From an uncultured Planctomycetaceae bacterium (lineage in GTDB: Bacteria; Planctomycetota; Planctomycetia; Pirellulales; UBA1268), in contig CALAZQ010000182.1 of the NCBI GenBank assembly GCA_937926325.1, forward strand, positions 1 to 6,661: 6,661 nucleotides of DNA. The letters are read 5' to 3'. The notes below the pieces were generated by a model. That model was not told the DNA's origin. It made no database searches and worked only from the letters and a program-made list of their open reading frames with translations. Shown here piece by piece: positions 1 to 5,727 of this stretch. The position numbers and the translations under genes were made by a program. Each line of letters starts with the position of its first letter. Positions within the stretch are counted from its first letter, which is position 1.

Positions 1-66
1 CAGCATCCAGTGCATCTTCACGTCGGGGTTGCTATCAAGCGCCCGACAGAATTCTTTCACGGTCAT
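1..66 (-). CDS. N-terminal fragment of a small protein, possibly DUF6428 family
   Basis: Partial gene: its start is in the window and it continues past position 1. The 22 visible codons begin MTVKEFCRALDSNPD and end in KMHWML. A short helix of the type EFxxALxxNPD followed by a strand ending in ML resembles, from memory, the start of small DUF6428 proteins of unknown function, which usually continue with a DG...HFHVTEVG segment; that diagnostic part lies outside the window. I prefer the ATG at 66-64 because an AGGA-type ribosome binding site lies about 8 bases upstream and the family-like sequence begins there. An in-frame ATG at 129-127 would add 21 acidic residues, but its AAGGA abuts the start codon with no spacing. 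The frame stays open further upstream with no stop, so the start is uncertain. It lies downstream of, and on the same strand as, the PEP-CTERM gene. Family assignment is tentative. Confidence 0.42.
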   Translation of the reverse strand, partial: MTVKEFCRALDSNPDVKMHWML

Positions 67-162
67 CGGCAGGTCCTCGTCGGAAGTCTCTTCGTCGGCA
101 CCGATCCCGAGTGTACCGCACGCGGCCATTCCTTGGACCGGGTGCCTTTCGCGATTCCCATC

Positions 163-192
163 CGGCCCACGACGACGAACCTTTATGGGCCG
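163..192 (-). terminator. Possible hairpin downstream of the PEP-CTERM gene
   Basis: A perfect 7-bp inverted repeat, CGGCCCA at 163-169 and TGGGCCG at 186-192, encloses a 16-base loop. It begins 31 bases after the stop codon of the minus-strand LamG/PEP-CTERM gene and precedes the next minus-strand gene. There is no T-run after the stem on the minus strand, so it is at best a weak or factor-assisted terminator. A chance palindrome in GC-rich DNA is possible. Confidence 0.25.
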
Positions 193-223
193 CCCGCTAA
201 CTTTGTGCTGAAGCCTCCTCGGC

Positions 224-1093
224 TCATGTCTTGGCTCGCCGACAACCCCAACCTCGCCCCACACCAGCGAAGCCAAGCCCGGCCGCGGTGATGCCACACA
301 ACGCCAATGCGGTCGGTTCGGGCACCGGCACGACGGGCTGGGTTTGGAGCCGAGCGATCTCGGCGCTGTCGATCACCTCATCCCAAATCGCCACATCATC
401 GATGTAGCCTTCCCAGTTTCGGCCAGTACCCGCCCGGTGCCCTCCGACCACCAAGCCGTTGCCAGGATCAAGCTCACCACTTGCGGTCTCCTGCTTGACT
501 TCGGTTCCATCGAAGTATGTGGTGATCGTCCGCGTAGTTGCATTGAACGTGGTGATCACATTGTGCCAGCTCTGATTCGGCTCGGTATCAAACGAATAGA
601 AAACATCGGAGTCGTTATTGACGGACGTATAAATCTGCGCCACATCACCGGCGCCTTGGTCTCGTAGGCCAAGTGAAATCGGGTGGCTCTGCGTGTTGTT
701 CAGAGTTCCGTTGGTCGCCTCGAGGACGAAGTAGCGAGAACTGCCCGTTATGTCTGCGAGATCGAGGTAGTACCATGCCGAATACGAGAAGTCGCTGCCG
801 GAAGCCACGACGACGGCATTGTCCACGAATGCATATTGACTCGAAGTTCGCTGGAAGTCGGCCCCACCCGCTCCGAACTTGGCGGCAACCGCTTCGATTG
901 AAGCCCCATTGACCGGTGTGAGGTTGTACGACGAACCACCCACATACGCGGCAAAGTTGTCGTTGAAGTTCCAGTATGCCACGATACTCGCACGAGTTGC
1001 TTCGGCCGGCAGAGTGCAGACCGCCATGACCGCCAAGAGGGAAACCAAGGCCGATCGGCCGCCCCCGCGTTGACAATGCCCGTTTCTCATCAT
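224..1093 (-). CDS. Secreted LamG-domain protein with PEP-CTERM sorting signal
   Basis: The 289-residue product is predicted to be exported. Residues 1-35 form a signal peptide: a basic start with R3 and R9, a hydrophobic stretch from about 15 to 30, and a likely cleavage near ATRA-S. Residues 36-250 form one concanavalin-like LamG jelly-roll domain, shown by the opening IVAYWNFND (37-45), the SYSAWYYLD strand (104-112), WHNVITTFN (176-184) and the closing GYIDDVAIWDEVI (229-241). A proline-valine linker leads to the PEP motif at 258-260, a hydrophobic helix at about 261-279 and an arginine cluster (R280, R285, R286). That is the tripartite PEP-CTERM tail recognised by exosortase systems. The likely role is an envelope or extracellular carbohydrate- or protein-binding protein; no catalytic motif is visible. 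Two ATGs are adjacent (1093-1091 and 1090-1088), and neither has a strong ribosome binding site. It is transcribed divergently from the regulator gene. Domain calls are confident; the ligand is unknown. Confidence 0.9.
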   Translation of the reverse strand: MMRNGHCQRGGGRSALVSLLAVMAVCTLPAEATRASIVAYWNFNDNFAAYVGGSSYNLTPVNGASIEAVAAKFGAGGADFQRTSSQYAFVDNAVVVASGSDFSYSAWYYLDLADITGSSRYFVLEATNGTLNNTQSHPISLGLRDQGAGDVAQIYTSVNNDSDVFYSFDTEPNQSWHNVITTFNATTRTITTYFDGTEVKQETASGELDPGNGLVVGGHRAGTGRNWEGYIDDVAIWDEVIDSAEIARLQTQPVVPVPEPTALALCGITAAGLGFAGVGRGWGCRRAKT

Positions 1094-1376
1094 GCAGACA
1101 CCCGTGGTTCTATCTGTGGGCTGAAAAGATGCGCCTCCGTCGGCCCATCACCGACGGTTTCGACTAGTTCTAGCCAGGCGGTTTCACGGCGTAGGCTGCA
1201 AATCAGCCGAATCGGGCGGCGGCGTCCGGGAATCCGGCAGGACACAACCCTCAGGTGGAGGAAACTCGCTGATCGGTCGTTGTGACTGCGGGATGTCGGC
1301 GAGCCGCACCGTGCACCGTGGCCAGTGAATGCCCCGATGAGGCGGGCCGATGGAGATTGCGAAGGAGCGAGTTCAC
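1094..1376. other. Divergent intergenic region with a CGGTTTC direct repeat
   Basis: These 283 bases separate the PEP-CTERM gene from the response regulator gene and must hold the promoters for both, although no convincing -35/-10 pair is visible. A perfect 7-bp direct repeat, CGGTTTC, occurs at 1155-1161 and 1179-1185, start to start 24 bp, with CTAGTTCTAG between the copies. LytTR regulators bind paired direct repeats, so this is a candidate operator, but the spacing is a little longer than the usual 21-22 bp. A tandem CACCGTG pair lies at 1307-1320. No small gene or RNA is recognisable. Confidence 0.3.
1362..1367 (+). promoter_or_regulatory. Ribosome binding site that fixes the regulator start
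   Basis: AAGGAG lies 9 bases before the ATG at 1377. It is a near-perfect anti-Shine-Dalgarno match and favours that codon over the in-frame ATG at 1350, which would place this motif inside the coding region. Confidence 0.75.
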
Positions 1377-2111
1377 ATGGCGTCTGAGAGGCAGTTGGCA
1401 ACGCCGCTGCGTGCGGTGCTCGTGGATGATGAGCCGCTGATCCGCAAGCGGTTTCGGCAGATGCTCAGCCATCACCCGGAAGTCATCATCGTGGGGGAGG
1501 CGGGGAGCGCCGCCGAGGCGGGCGGGCTGTTGTCCAACGTCGAGTGCGACCTCGTCTTTCTCGACGTGGTCATGCCCGAGGCGGACGGGTTTTCCCTGAT
1601 CAGCCGGGTTCCGCCGACGGCTGCCGTGGTGTTTGTGACCGCCCATGAGCGGTTTGCCCGGCATGCGTTTGACGTAGCGGCGACCGATTACCTGCTCAAG
1701 CCCGTCGATCCCGACCGACTGGCCGAATGCCTTCGGCGTGTGCGGGCACGGCTGGCCACGCAGCGGGCCAGCGACCAAATTCTGGTGGTGGAAGGGGATC
1801 GCACCCGTCGGGTGACCGCAGCCGAGATCGTGGCGGTGGAGCAGGCTGGTGATGCGGCCGTACTGCTGCACATCGCGCGGGATGTCGCCGCCCGCGTCAG
1901 CGGTCGGGTGGGCGAGTGGGCCGAGCGACTCCAGGAGCGTGGCCTTGAACGGGTCAGCCGCAGCCTGCTGCTTCGGCCAGAGGCGATCGTGCATCTCGAG
2001 CGGCTCAGTCGCAACGAGATGCTCGTGGAACTCGCCGGTGTATCCAAGACGTTTCGCCTCGGCCGCACCGCCGCCGTGCGGGTGAACCGGCTCGTATCGG
2101 GCAGCCCGTAA
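1377..2111 (+). CDS. LytR/AlgR-family response regulator (REC plus LytTR DNA-binding domain)
   Basis: This is a cytoplasmic two-component response regulator of 244 residues. Residues 12-128 are the receiver domain: acidic pocket D17-D18, phospho-acceptor aspartate D63 in FLDVVMPEADGF, the switch threonine T88 in FVTAH, and Y105/K108 in DYLLKPVD. Residues about 138-240 are a LytTR DNA-binding domain, with IVAVEQAGD (151-159), the RVSRSLLL segment (192-199) and a final FRLGRT strand. In most LytTR proteins the RVSRS position reads RVHRS, so a commonly conserved histidine is serine here. The start is set by a strong AAGGAG ribosome binding site 9 bases upstream. The partner kinase follows 69 bp downstream, so the two are probably co-transcribed and the kinase probably phosphorylates D63. 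Possible targets are its own promoter or the divergent PEP-CTERM gene, but no operator is proven. Confidence 0.93.
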   Translation: MASERQLATPLRAVLVDDEPLIRKRFRQMLSHHPEVIIVGEAGSAAEAGGLLSNVECDLVFLDVVMPEADGFSLISRVPPTAAVVFVTAHERFARHAFDVAATDYLLKPVDPDRLAECLRRVRARLATQRASDQILVVEGDRTRRVTAAEIVAVEQAGDAAVLLHIARDVAARVSGRVGEWAERLQERGLERVSRSLLLRPEAIVHLERLSRNEMLVELAGVSKTFRLGRTAAVRVNRLVSGSP

Positions 2112-2180
2112 CGAGGATCGACGGCAGCCTAGCCCGCGGGCCGCAGAACGCGGTACGCTCGGCACCCAAAGGGAGACTGC

Positions 2181-3251
2181 ATGCCAGAACCGCTACGAGC
2201 CAGTCCAAGAGCAACCTTCGGCTTCTGGCAGGCTGTCGGCTGGGCTGGGCTAGCGGCCGTTTGGGCTAGCCTCGCGGTCGCCAATGGAAAACCCGCATCG
2301 ACGGCGGGGTGGCTCGTCGCGGCCAATGTCACTGTTGGGCTCGTGCTCACGACAGGACTGGCGGCTTTTTTCCAGTGGTTTCGCTGGTCGGGCCGGGCTG
2401 CTCGTCAGATGGTGCCGGTGTTTCTGCTGGCCGCCTTCACGGCGGGGCTCTCGCATCTTCTGCTGGCAATGCTTCCCGGCTTCTGTGGAGCACGCGACTG
2501 GGACTTTCTCGGGTTCGTCTCGCCAACTGTCTTTGGCGTGATCCGTGCGACGATCCTCTACTCCCTCTGGAGCCTGGTGTTTGTCGTGGGCAGTCTCGTA
2601 GGAGAGCGGGGCGAGGCTCGGCGACGGACGGCGGCGCTCCAGCAGGAGGTGCGGGATGCCGAGCTGCGACTGCTGCTCGATCAGCTCGATCCCCACTTCC
2701 TCTTCAATGTCTTGATGCTCGTGCAGGCGGAAGCTGACGACCCCGACCGGGTGCGGGAACTGGTGCTCCGGATCTCCCAATACCTGCGAACCGCCATCGG
2801 CCGGGCGAGCCCGATGCTGCCGGTGGGCCAGCAGGCTGACGAATGCCTGGCCTACCTGCAACTGCAGCGGGCCAGGTTTGGTGAGTCTCTGTCTTGGCGG
2901 ATCGCAGTTGAGCCCGATGCCGCTGGCGTGCTCCTGCCCCGGCTGACTGTGCAGACGCTCGTGGAGCATGCGGTGCGCGACAGCTTCGAGGCGAGCGGCG
3001 AAGCGACGGAGATCCTGGTCACGGCGCGGCTGGAACGTGATCAGCTGCTGCTGAAGGTCGTTTATCCGTCCAGTCAGGAGCGGCTCTCGAGCAGTGGCTT
3101 GTCTGAACTGGAAGATCGACAGTCGCAGGGGCTCAGGGATCTCTGCCGTCGGCTGGAAGTGCTGGTCGGCCCTGAGGCCTGCCTTCGGCTCACGGCGGGC
3201 GACGGCCTTGCCAGGGCCAGGATTCAGTCGCCCGTCCAGCGGCACTCGTAG
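2181..3251 (+). CDS. LytS/His_kinase-type membrane sensor histidine kinase with divergent ATP-binding region
   Basis: The 356-residue protein is the likely partner of the preceding LytTR regulator. Four hydrophobic segments (about 15-34, 43-65, 77-99 and 117-140) make an N-terminal membrane sensor. A short coiled linker (143-165) leads to the dimerisation and phospho-acceptor motif LLLDQLDPHFLFNVL (164-178), with H172 as the phosphorylated histidine, as in the His_kinase family (PF06580). RISQYLRTAIG (197-207) continues that domain. The C-terminal ATPase half is recognisable but altered. The N-box, usually LVENA, reads LVEHA (260-264), placing H at 263 where the Mg-ATP-coordinating asparagine should be. 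The DxGxG loop is absent around 294-306, where the sequence reads VYPSSQERLSSSG. The later GLxNxxxRL box reads GLRDLCRRL (317-325). ATP binding may therefore be weak or lost. GGGAG lies about 6 bases before the ATG. No sensory ligand can be inferred. Confidence 0.9.
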   Translation: MPEPLRASPRATFGFWQAVGWAGLAAVWASLAVANGKPASTAGWLVAANVTVGLVLTTGLAAFFQWFRWSGRAARQMVPVFLLAAFTAGLSHLLLAMLPGFCGARDWDFLGFVSPTVFGVIRATILYSLWSLVFVVGSLVGERGEARRRTAALQQEVRDAELRLLLDQLDPHFLFNVLMLVQAEADDPDRVRELVLRISQYLRTAIGRASPMLPVGQQADECLAYLQLQRARFGESLSWRIAVEPDAAGVLLPRLTVQTLVEHAVRDSFEASGEATEILVTARLERDQLLLKVVYPSSQERLSSSGLSELEDRQSQGLRDLCRRLEVLVGPEACLRLTAGDGLARARIQSPVQRHS

Positions 3252-3423
3252 ACTATGCCGGTGCGAGCTGGACGGAGATTGGGCTCGGCTGTCGGCCGCT
3301 GAGGCGGGTCGCGAAGGCCGAACCCTGGATTCCGGTGCAGCGTGACGGGCTCTCAACCCGGGCTCCAGAAAACGGTGATTGATCGACCGGCGAACGATCC
3401 TTTTGATGAGCCAGGTATTCTTG
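3252..3423. other. Spacer between the kinase gene and the decayed hydrolase gene
   Basis: These 172 bases contain no recognisable gene. An imperfect hairpin (CTCGGC at 3284-3289 with GCTGAG at 3298-3303, including one G-U pair) lies 33 bases after the kinase stop and could help end transcription, but it has no T-run. A CGGGCTC direct repeat sits near 3348-3368. No clear promoter is visible. Confidence 0.25.
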
Positions 3424-3760
3424 ATGGGTGACCGATTTCGGTTGAGACTCTTCACCGCCATCTGCGTTTTGCTGCTCGGTGCAGCCGTGGCGGCAGATGC
3501 TGATCCACGGGCTGCCGACGTATTGGCCGCCGATGCGGCTGGGAGACGTGAACTGGCGGTTTCTCCATTGGCAGTCGGCCCGACTGCCAGCAGCGGACCC
3601 GCCCCCCGGAACGATCCAGACTCTGAGCCACGAGCCCACAGAACATGGCTGGCAGCAGCTTTGGGCAGCCGACTTCGAAAACGTCAATGACGAGCCCGGT
3701 ACCTGGACCTGGACCGAGGGGCAGGTTCATTGCACGGGCAAGCTGCCGCCCGGCGGCATC
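3424..3760 (+). pseudogene. Truncated, frameshifted secreted DUF1080-type (3-keto-disaccharide hydrolase) gene
   Basis: This is the 5' remnant of a gene for an exported protein. From the ATG at 3424, frame 1 encodes a signal peptide, MGDRFRLRLF followed by the hydrophobic TAICVLLLGAAVAADAD. Frame 2 (open from about 3446, GTG at 3479) then carries the recognisable domain start, LWAADFENVND followed by TWTWTEGQVHCTGK at roughly 3655-3740. This matches the opening beta strands of the 3-keto-disaccharide hydrolase family (PF06439, DUF1080), as in the common planctomycete pattern DFVNVN...TW.W.DG.I.CTG. Joining export signal and domain needs a +1 shift somewhere between about 3470 and 3600. Homology ends at about 3755-3767, where sequence antisense to an IS3 transposase begins; frame 2 reads into the IS and stops at 3814. 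At least three quarters of the family's usual length of about 200 residues or more is missing. The gene is almost certainly dead. Confidence 0.68.
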
Positions 3761-4095
3761 GAAGTGCAGGTGCTCGTGGTTTGGCTCGATGCATCGCCGC
3801 TTGACCTCAGCTGACCCGGGCAACTTTTTTTCAACCATTCGACCTCCATCTTCAGGCGGCCGATCTGCTCGTAGAGCTCGTGCTCATCCGCGGCCTGGTC
3901 GGCCCGTCGCTGCCGCCCATCGGCGAACAGCTCGGACACCTGGCCCATCAACTGCTTCTTCCAGGCGGTCACCTGGCTCGTGTGAATCCCAAACTGGCTC
4001 GCCAGCGAGGCCGTCGTCCAGTCTCCCTTGGCGGCCGCCAGGGCCACCGTGGACTTGAATACCGTCCCAAATACTCGCCACTTCCCAGCCATCAT
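3727..4095 (-). CDS. IS3-family transposase OrfA (helix-turn-helix subunit), running into foreign sequence
   Basis: The product is 122 residues, of which the first 90 or so are genuine OrfA. Residues 11-50 contain the HTH_Tnp_1 helix-turn-helix that binds the IS ends: FKSTVALAAAKGDWT followed by SLASQFGIHTSQVTAWKKQL. Residues 65-90 form the leucine-zipper-like helix typical of the end of OrfA, with ELYEQIGRLKMEVEWLKK. Beyond the A-rich slippery site near codon 90 the zero frame reads SCPGQLRSS and then crosses the junction into antisense hydrolase DNA, so the last 20 or more residues are not native. AGGAG lies upstream of two adjacent ATGs (4095-4093 and 4092-4090); the second has the better spacing. 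Alone, OrfA cannot catalyse transposition, but it could bind the ends of related elements. Confidence 0.82.
   Translation of the reverse strand: MMAGKWRVFGTVFKSTVALAAAKGDWTTASLASQFGIHTSQVTAWKKQLMGQVSELFADGRQRRADQAADEHELYEQIGRLKMEVEWLKKSCPGQLRSSGDASSQTTSTCTSMPPGGSLPVQ
3767..3838 (-). pseudogene. IS3-family orfB, first codons only
   Basis: The -1 frame relative to orfA reads MVEKKLPGSAEVKRRCIEP then NHEHL, matching the usual start of IS3 OrfB just before the segment S(I/V)xRQCxLLGLxRS. That segment is absent: the next codons (HFDAAGRQ) are antisense to the hydrolase pseudogene. The whole DDE integrase domain is lost. Confidence 0.65.
3824..3831 (-). other. A7G slippery sequence for programmed -1 frameshifting
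   Basis: On the minus strand AAAAAAAG occurs at codons L-K-K-S of orfA. A AAA AAG is the standard IS3-family slip site that fuses OrfA to OrfB. Shifting -1 here gives LKKKLPGSAEV, which restores the family-like OrfB start. The signal is preserved although orfB is gone. Confidence 0.7.
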
Positions 4096-4150
4096 CCTGC
4101 TCCTGATAGCGTGCCTCCCTCCGGGGAAACGACACCTTATCGGGCCGCGC

Positions 4151-4170
4151 GAAAATTGGGGGCCATCTCA
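4151..4170 (-). repeat. Terminal inverted repeat (outer end) of the IS3 remnant
   Basis: On the minus strand the segment begins TGAGATGGCCCCCAATTT, with the 5'-TG terminus of IS3-family ends and a run of C typical of these elements. It lies about 75 bp before the orfA start, the usual distance. The partner repeat is deleted, so the assignment cannot be confirmed within the window. Confidence 0.6.
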
Positions 4171-4195
4171 GTGCTGCAACTCTCGATCACGTGGA

Positions 4196-4906
4196 TCAAT
4201 CGGGGCTGAAGAGCCGGGCCTGTGTTTCTGGGGGTGGTATCTCTACCGGCTCGATGCACTTCGCCGAGTCGTTCCTGACGTTGTTCACGAGCGTGCTGAC
4301 TGGATACGCCGTCATTTCGTCAGGGTGAAACGGCCGCAGGAGCCGGGCGAGTGTGCCGGGGTCGTGCTCAGCCGGGTCGAGCCAGACGGCAAAACTCTCC
4401 GGCGGGATGACCACGGGCATGCGGTCGTGAATCGCCAGCATCGGTTCGTTGGCGTCGCAGGTGAGGATCGTGCAGGTCTCCAGAGGCTCGCCCTGTTTGT
4501 CCCAGCGATCCCAAAGCCCGGCCATCCCAAACGGCCGGCCAGATTTCAACCTGATGTAGCAGGGCTGCTTCGTGCCATTTCGGGGCTGCCACTCGTAAAA
4601 GCCGTCCGCCACGATCAGGCATCGGCGGGATCGGAAACTTGCCCGGAAGGCCGGCTTGGTGGCGGCGGTCTCCGAGCGGGCGTTGATCATCCGGCTGCCG
4701 ATCTCGGGATCATCCGCCCAGAATGGCACCAGCCCCCATTGCAGGGCCACGAGTTCTCGCTGGTGACTGTCTGGCTGCTCCCGAATCGCCAAGACCTGCT
4801 GGGAGGGTGCGATGTTGAATCGCTCCGGGAGCGTGGGCGGCACGGGCACGCCGAACGTCTCCGCGATGATGTCAGCCCGGGATTTCAGCGTGTATCGGCC
4901 GCACAT
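4196..4906 (-). CDS. yedK: SRAP-family abasic-site processing protein (YedK/HMCES type)
   Basis: The 236-residue protein crosslinks to abasic sites in single-stranded DNA through its N-terminal cysteine, forming a thiazolidine that shields the lesion at replication forks. All key residues are present and share their numbers with E. coli YedK: catalytic C2 in MCGRYTL (exposed after Met removal), N75 in the INARSET motif (74-80), E105 in DGFYEW (101-106) and H160 in AIHDRMP (158-164). The WGLVPFW (57-63) and RCLIVADGFYEW blocks are also canonical. The start is fixed by the need for Cys at position 2, and AGGGG lies 6 bases upstream of the ATG. The length is normal and the gene looks intact. It is divergent from the CIA30 gene (83 bp between starts) and ends 25 bp from the IS3 end, so the insertion spared it. 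No LexA box is evident upstream. Confidence 0.96.
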   Translation of the reverse strand: MCGRYTLKSRADIIAETFGVPVPPTLPERFNIAPSQQVLAIREQPDSHQRELVALQWGLVPFWADDPEIGSRMINARSETAATKPAFRASFRSRRCLIVADGFYEWQPRNGTKQPCYIRLKSGRPFGMAGLWDRWDKQGEPLETCTILTCDANEPMLAIHDRMPVVIPPESFAVWLDPAEHDPGTLARLLRPFHPDEMTAYPVSTLVNNVRNDSAKCIEPVEIPPPETQARLFSPD

Positions 4907-4989
4907 AAAAAACCCCTGCTGTGGCTACCTTTGCTCGCCCTGCCCTATTATTCATCGGTTGGCACCCTGAACGAGCCCGAGGCAGACCT

Positions 4990-5559
4990 ATGCAAATGAT
5001 TTTGGCGGCGATCCTCCTGGCAATTTCGAGCCAAGTCGCAATCGAGGAAGCCCTGCGGCCGGTCATCGACTTTTCAGGCCCCGAGGCTGCCCAGAAGTGG
5101 CAGGCGGTGAACGACGGCGTGATGGGCGGCGTTTCAGACGGCCGGTTCAGGATGACCGACGCTGGGAAACTTGAGTTCTTTGGCACGCTCTCGCTTGAAA
5201 ACAACGGCGGCTTCGCATCGGTCCGAACCAAGCCCTCGGAACTTGATCTCAAAGCCGGCGACACGATCGTGGTCCGGGTGAAAGGCGACGGCCGGGATTA
5301 CGTGCTGAATCTCTACACCAAGAGCCGCCGCAGGGCCTTTTCGTACAGGGCGCCGCTCCCGACCACCAAAGACGAGTGGACCGAAGTCAGGGTGCCGCTG
5401 GCCGACTTCATCCCCACAGCATTCGGCAGGCGGGTACAGGGCATGGGGGCGGTCGAGCCAAGCCAGATTAACGGCCTGGGCTTCATGCTCGCCGACAAGC
5501 AGCCCGGCACGTTCCAGATGCAAGTTGAGTGGGTGAAGGTCGAGCGAGCCGGGAAATAG
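4990..5559 (+). CDS. Exported CIA30-domain protein (NDUFAF1-like family)
   Basis: This 189-residue protein has a short signal peptide (residues 1 to about 17, MQMILAAILLAISSQVA) followed by one CIA30 domain (PF08547) from about 26 to 185. Hallmarks are VIDFSGPEAAQKW (25-37), WQAVNDGVMGGVSDGRF (37-53), LSLENNGGFASVR (67-79), DGRDYVLNLYT (100-110), FSYRAPLP (117-124), the W130/VRVPLADF segment and GLGFMLADKQPG (162-173). In eukaryotes CIA30 (NDUFAF1) helps assemble respiratory complex I. Bacterial versions are galactose-binding-like jelly rolls of unproven function, so a complex I role should not be assumed. I chose the ATG at 4990 because GAGG lies 7 bases upstream and a signal peptide starts at once. 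The in-frame GTG at 4921 would prepend an unlikely basic stretch. TATTAT at 4946-4951 could be a -10 element, though no good -35 is seen. Confidence 0.92.
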   Translation: MQMILAAILLAISSQVAIEEALRPVIDFSGPEAAQKWQAVNDGVMGGVSDGRFRMTDAGKLEFFGTLSLENNGGFASVRTKPSELDLKAGDTIVVRVKGDGRDYVLNLYTKSRRRAFSYRAPLPTTKDEWTEVRVPLADFIPTAFGRRVQGMGAVEPSQINGLGFMLADKQPGTFQMQVEWVKVERAGK

Positions 5560-5727
5560 GTGCGTGTGCGAACGTCCCCAACACCGATCAAGGTCAGACA
5601 CTTCATTGCTCGGAGTCGAGAGGCCGCCTGCATACGCGGGCTGCCTCAACCCGGGAGCGTCAAAGGGATGACCCGCTCGGATTTCAGCACGTCACTCGCG
5701 TAAAACAGACGCCAGCTGATCGCAGTC
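5560..5727. other. Convergent intergenic region
   Basis: These 168 bases lie between two converging genes. The only structure I can support is the hairpin described separately; no ORF or RNA gene is recognisable. Confidence 0.4.
5620..5647. terminator. Candidate bidirectional hairpin terminator
   Basis: GAGGCCGCC at 5620-5628 pairs with GGCTGCCTC at 5639-5647 (8 of 9 positions) around a 10-base loop. It lies 60 bases after the CIA30 stop and 80 bases after the stop of the converging small gene, where a shared terminator would be expected. There is no T-run on either side, so strength is doubtful. Confidence 0.35.

Larger units (their letters stand above)
3767..4170 (-). mobile_element. Truncated IS3-family insertion sequence remnant
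   Basis: About 400 bp remain of an element that is normally 1.2-1.5 kb. Reading on the minus strand, it has an outer end starting TGAGATGGCCCCC at 4170, a leader of about 75 bp, orfA, an A7G slippery sequence, and only the first 24 or so codons of orfB. The DDE catalytic domain and the other inverted repeat are missing, so it cannot transpose on its own. The outer end lies 25 bp from the stop codon of the YedK gene. The inner broken end joins the hydrolase pseudogene at about 3757-3767, so no target duplication can be read. The left limit is judged from where transposase-like sequence stops. Confidence 0.75.

Noticed and set aside
1307..1320. Tandem CACCGTG repeat
   Set aside because: It has only two 7-bp copies in GC-rich DNA, with no further copies or promoter context; treated as chance.
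1350..1376. Earlier ATG for the response regulator
   Set aside because: The strong AAGGAG at 1362-1367 would be inside the coding sequence and points to the ATG at 1377; the added nine residues are not part of the receiver fold.
1251..2165. 304-residue open frame on the minus strand opposite the response regulator
   Set aside because: It is antisense to a gene with clear REC and LytTR motifs, is rich in Arg, Pro and His as expected for the shadow of GC-rich coding DNA, and shows no recognisable domain.
2250..3461. 403-residue open frame on the minus strand opposite the kinase gene
   Set aside because: It is an antisense shadow of the His_kinase gene: low-complexity Arg/Pro/His/Gln composition, no domain, no ribosome binding site.
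4921..4989. GTG start giving a longer CIA30 protein
   Set aside because: It would place basic, non-conserved sequence ahead of an evident signal peptide, and the ATG at 4990 has a spaced GAGG.
4028..4999. 323-residue open frame on the plus strand across the IS end and YedK gene
   Set aside because: It crosses the IS boundary and is antisense to the fully conserved SRAP gene, with no coherent domain.
5560..5610. GTGTCTGACC-like string after the CIA30 gene, considered as a REP or transposon end
   Set aside because: No matching inverted partner or second copy is found in the window, so no repeat can be supported.
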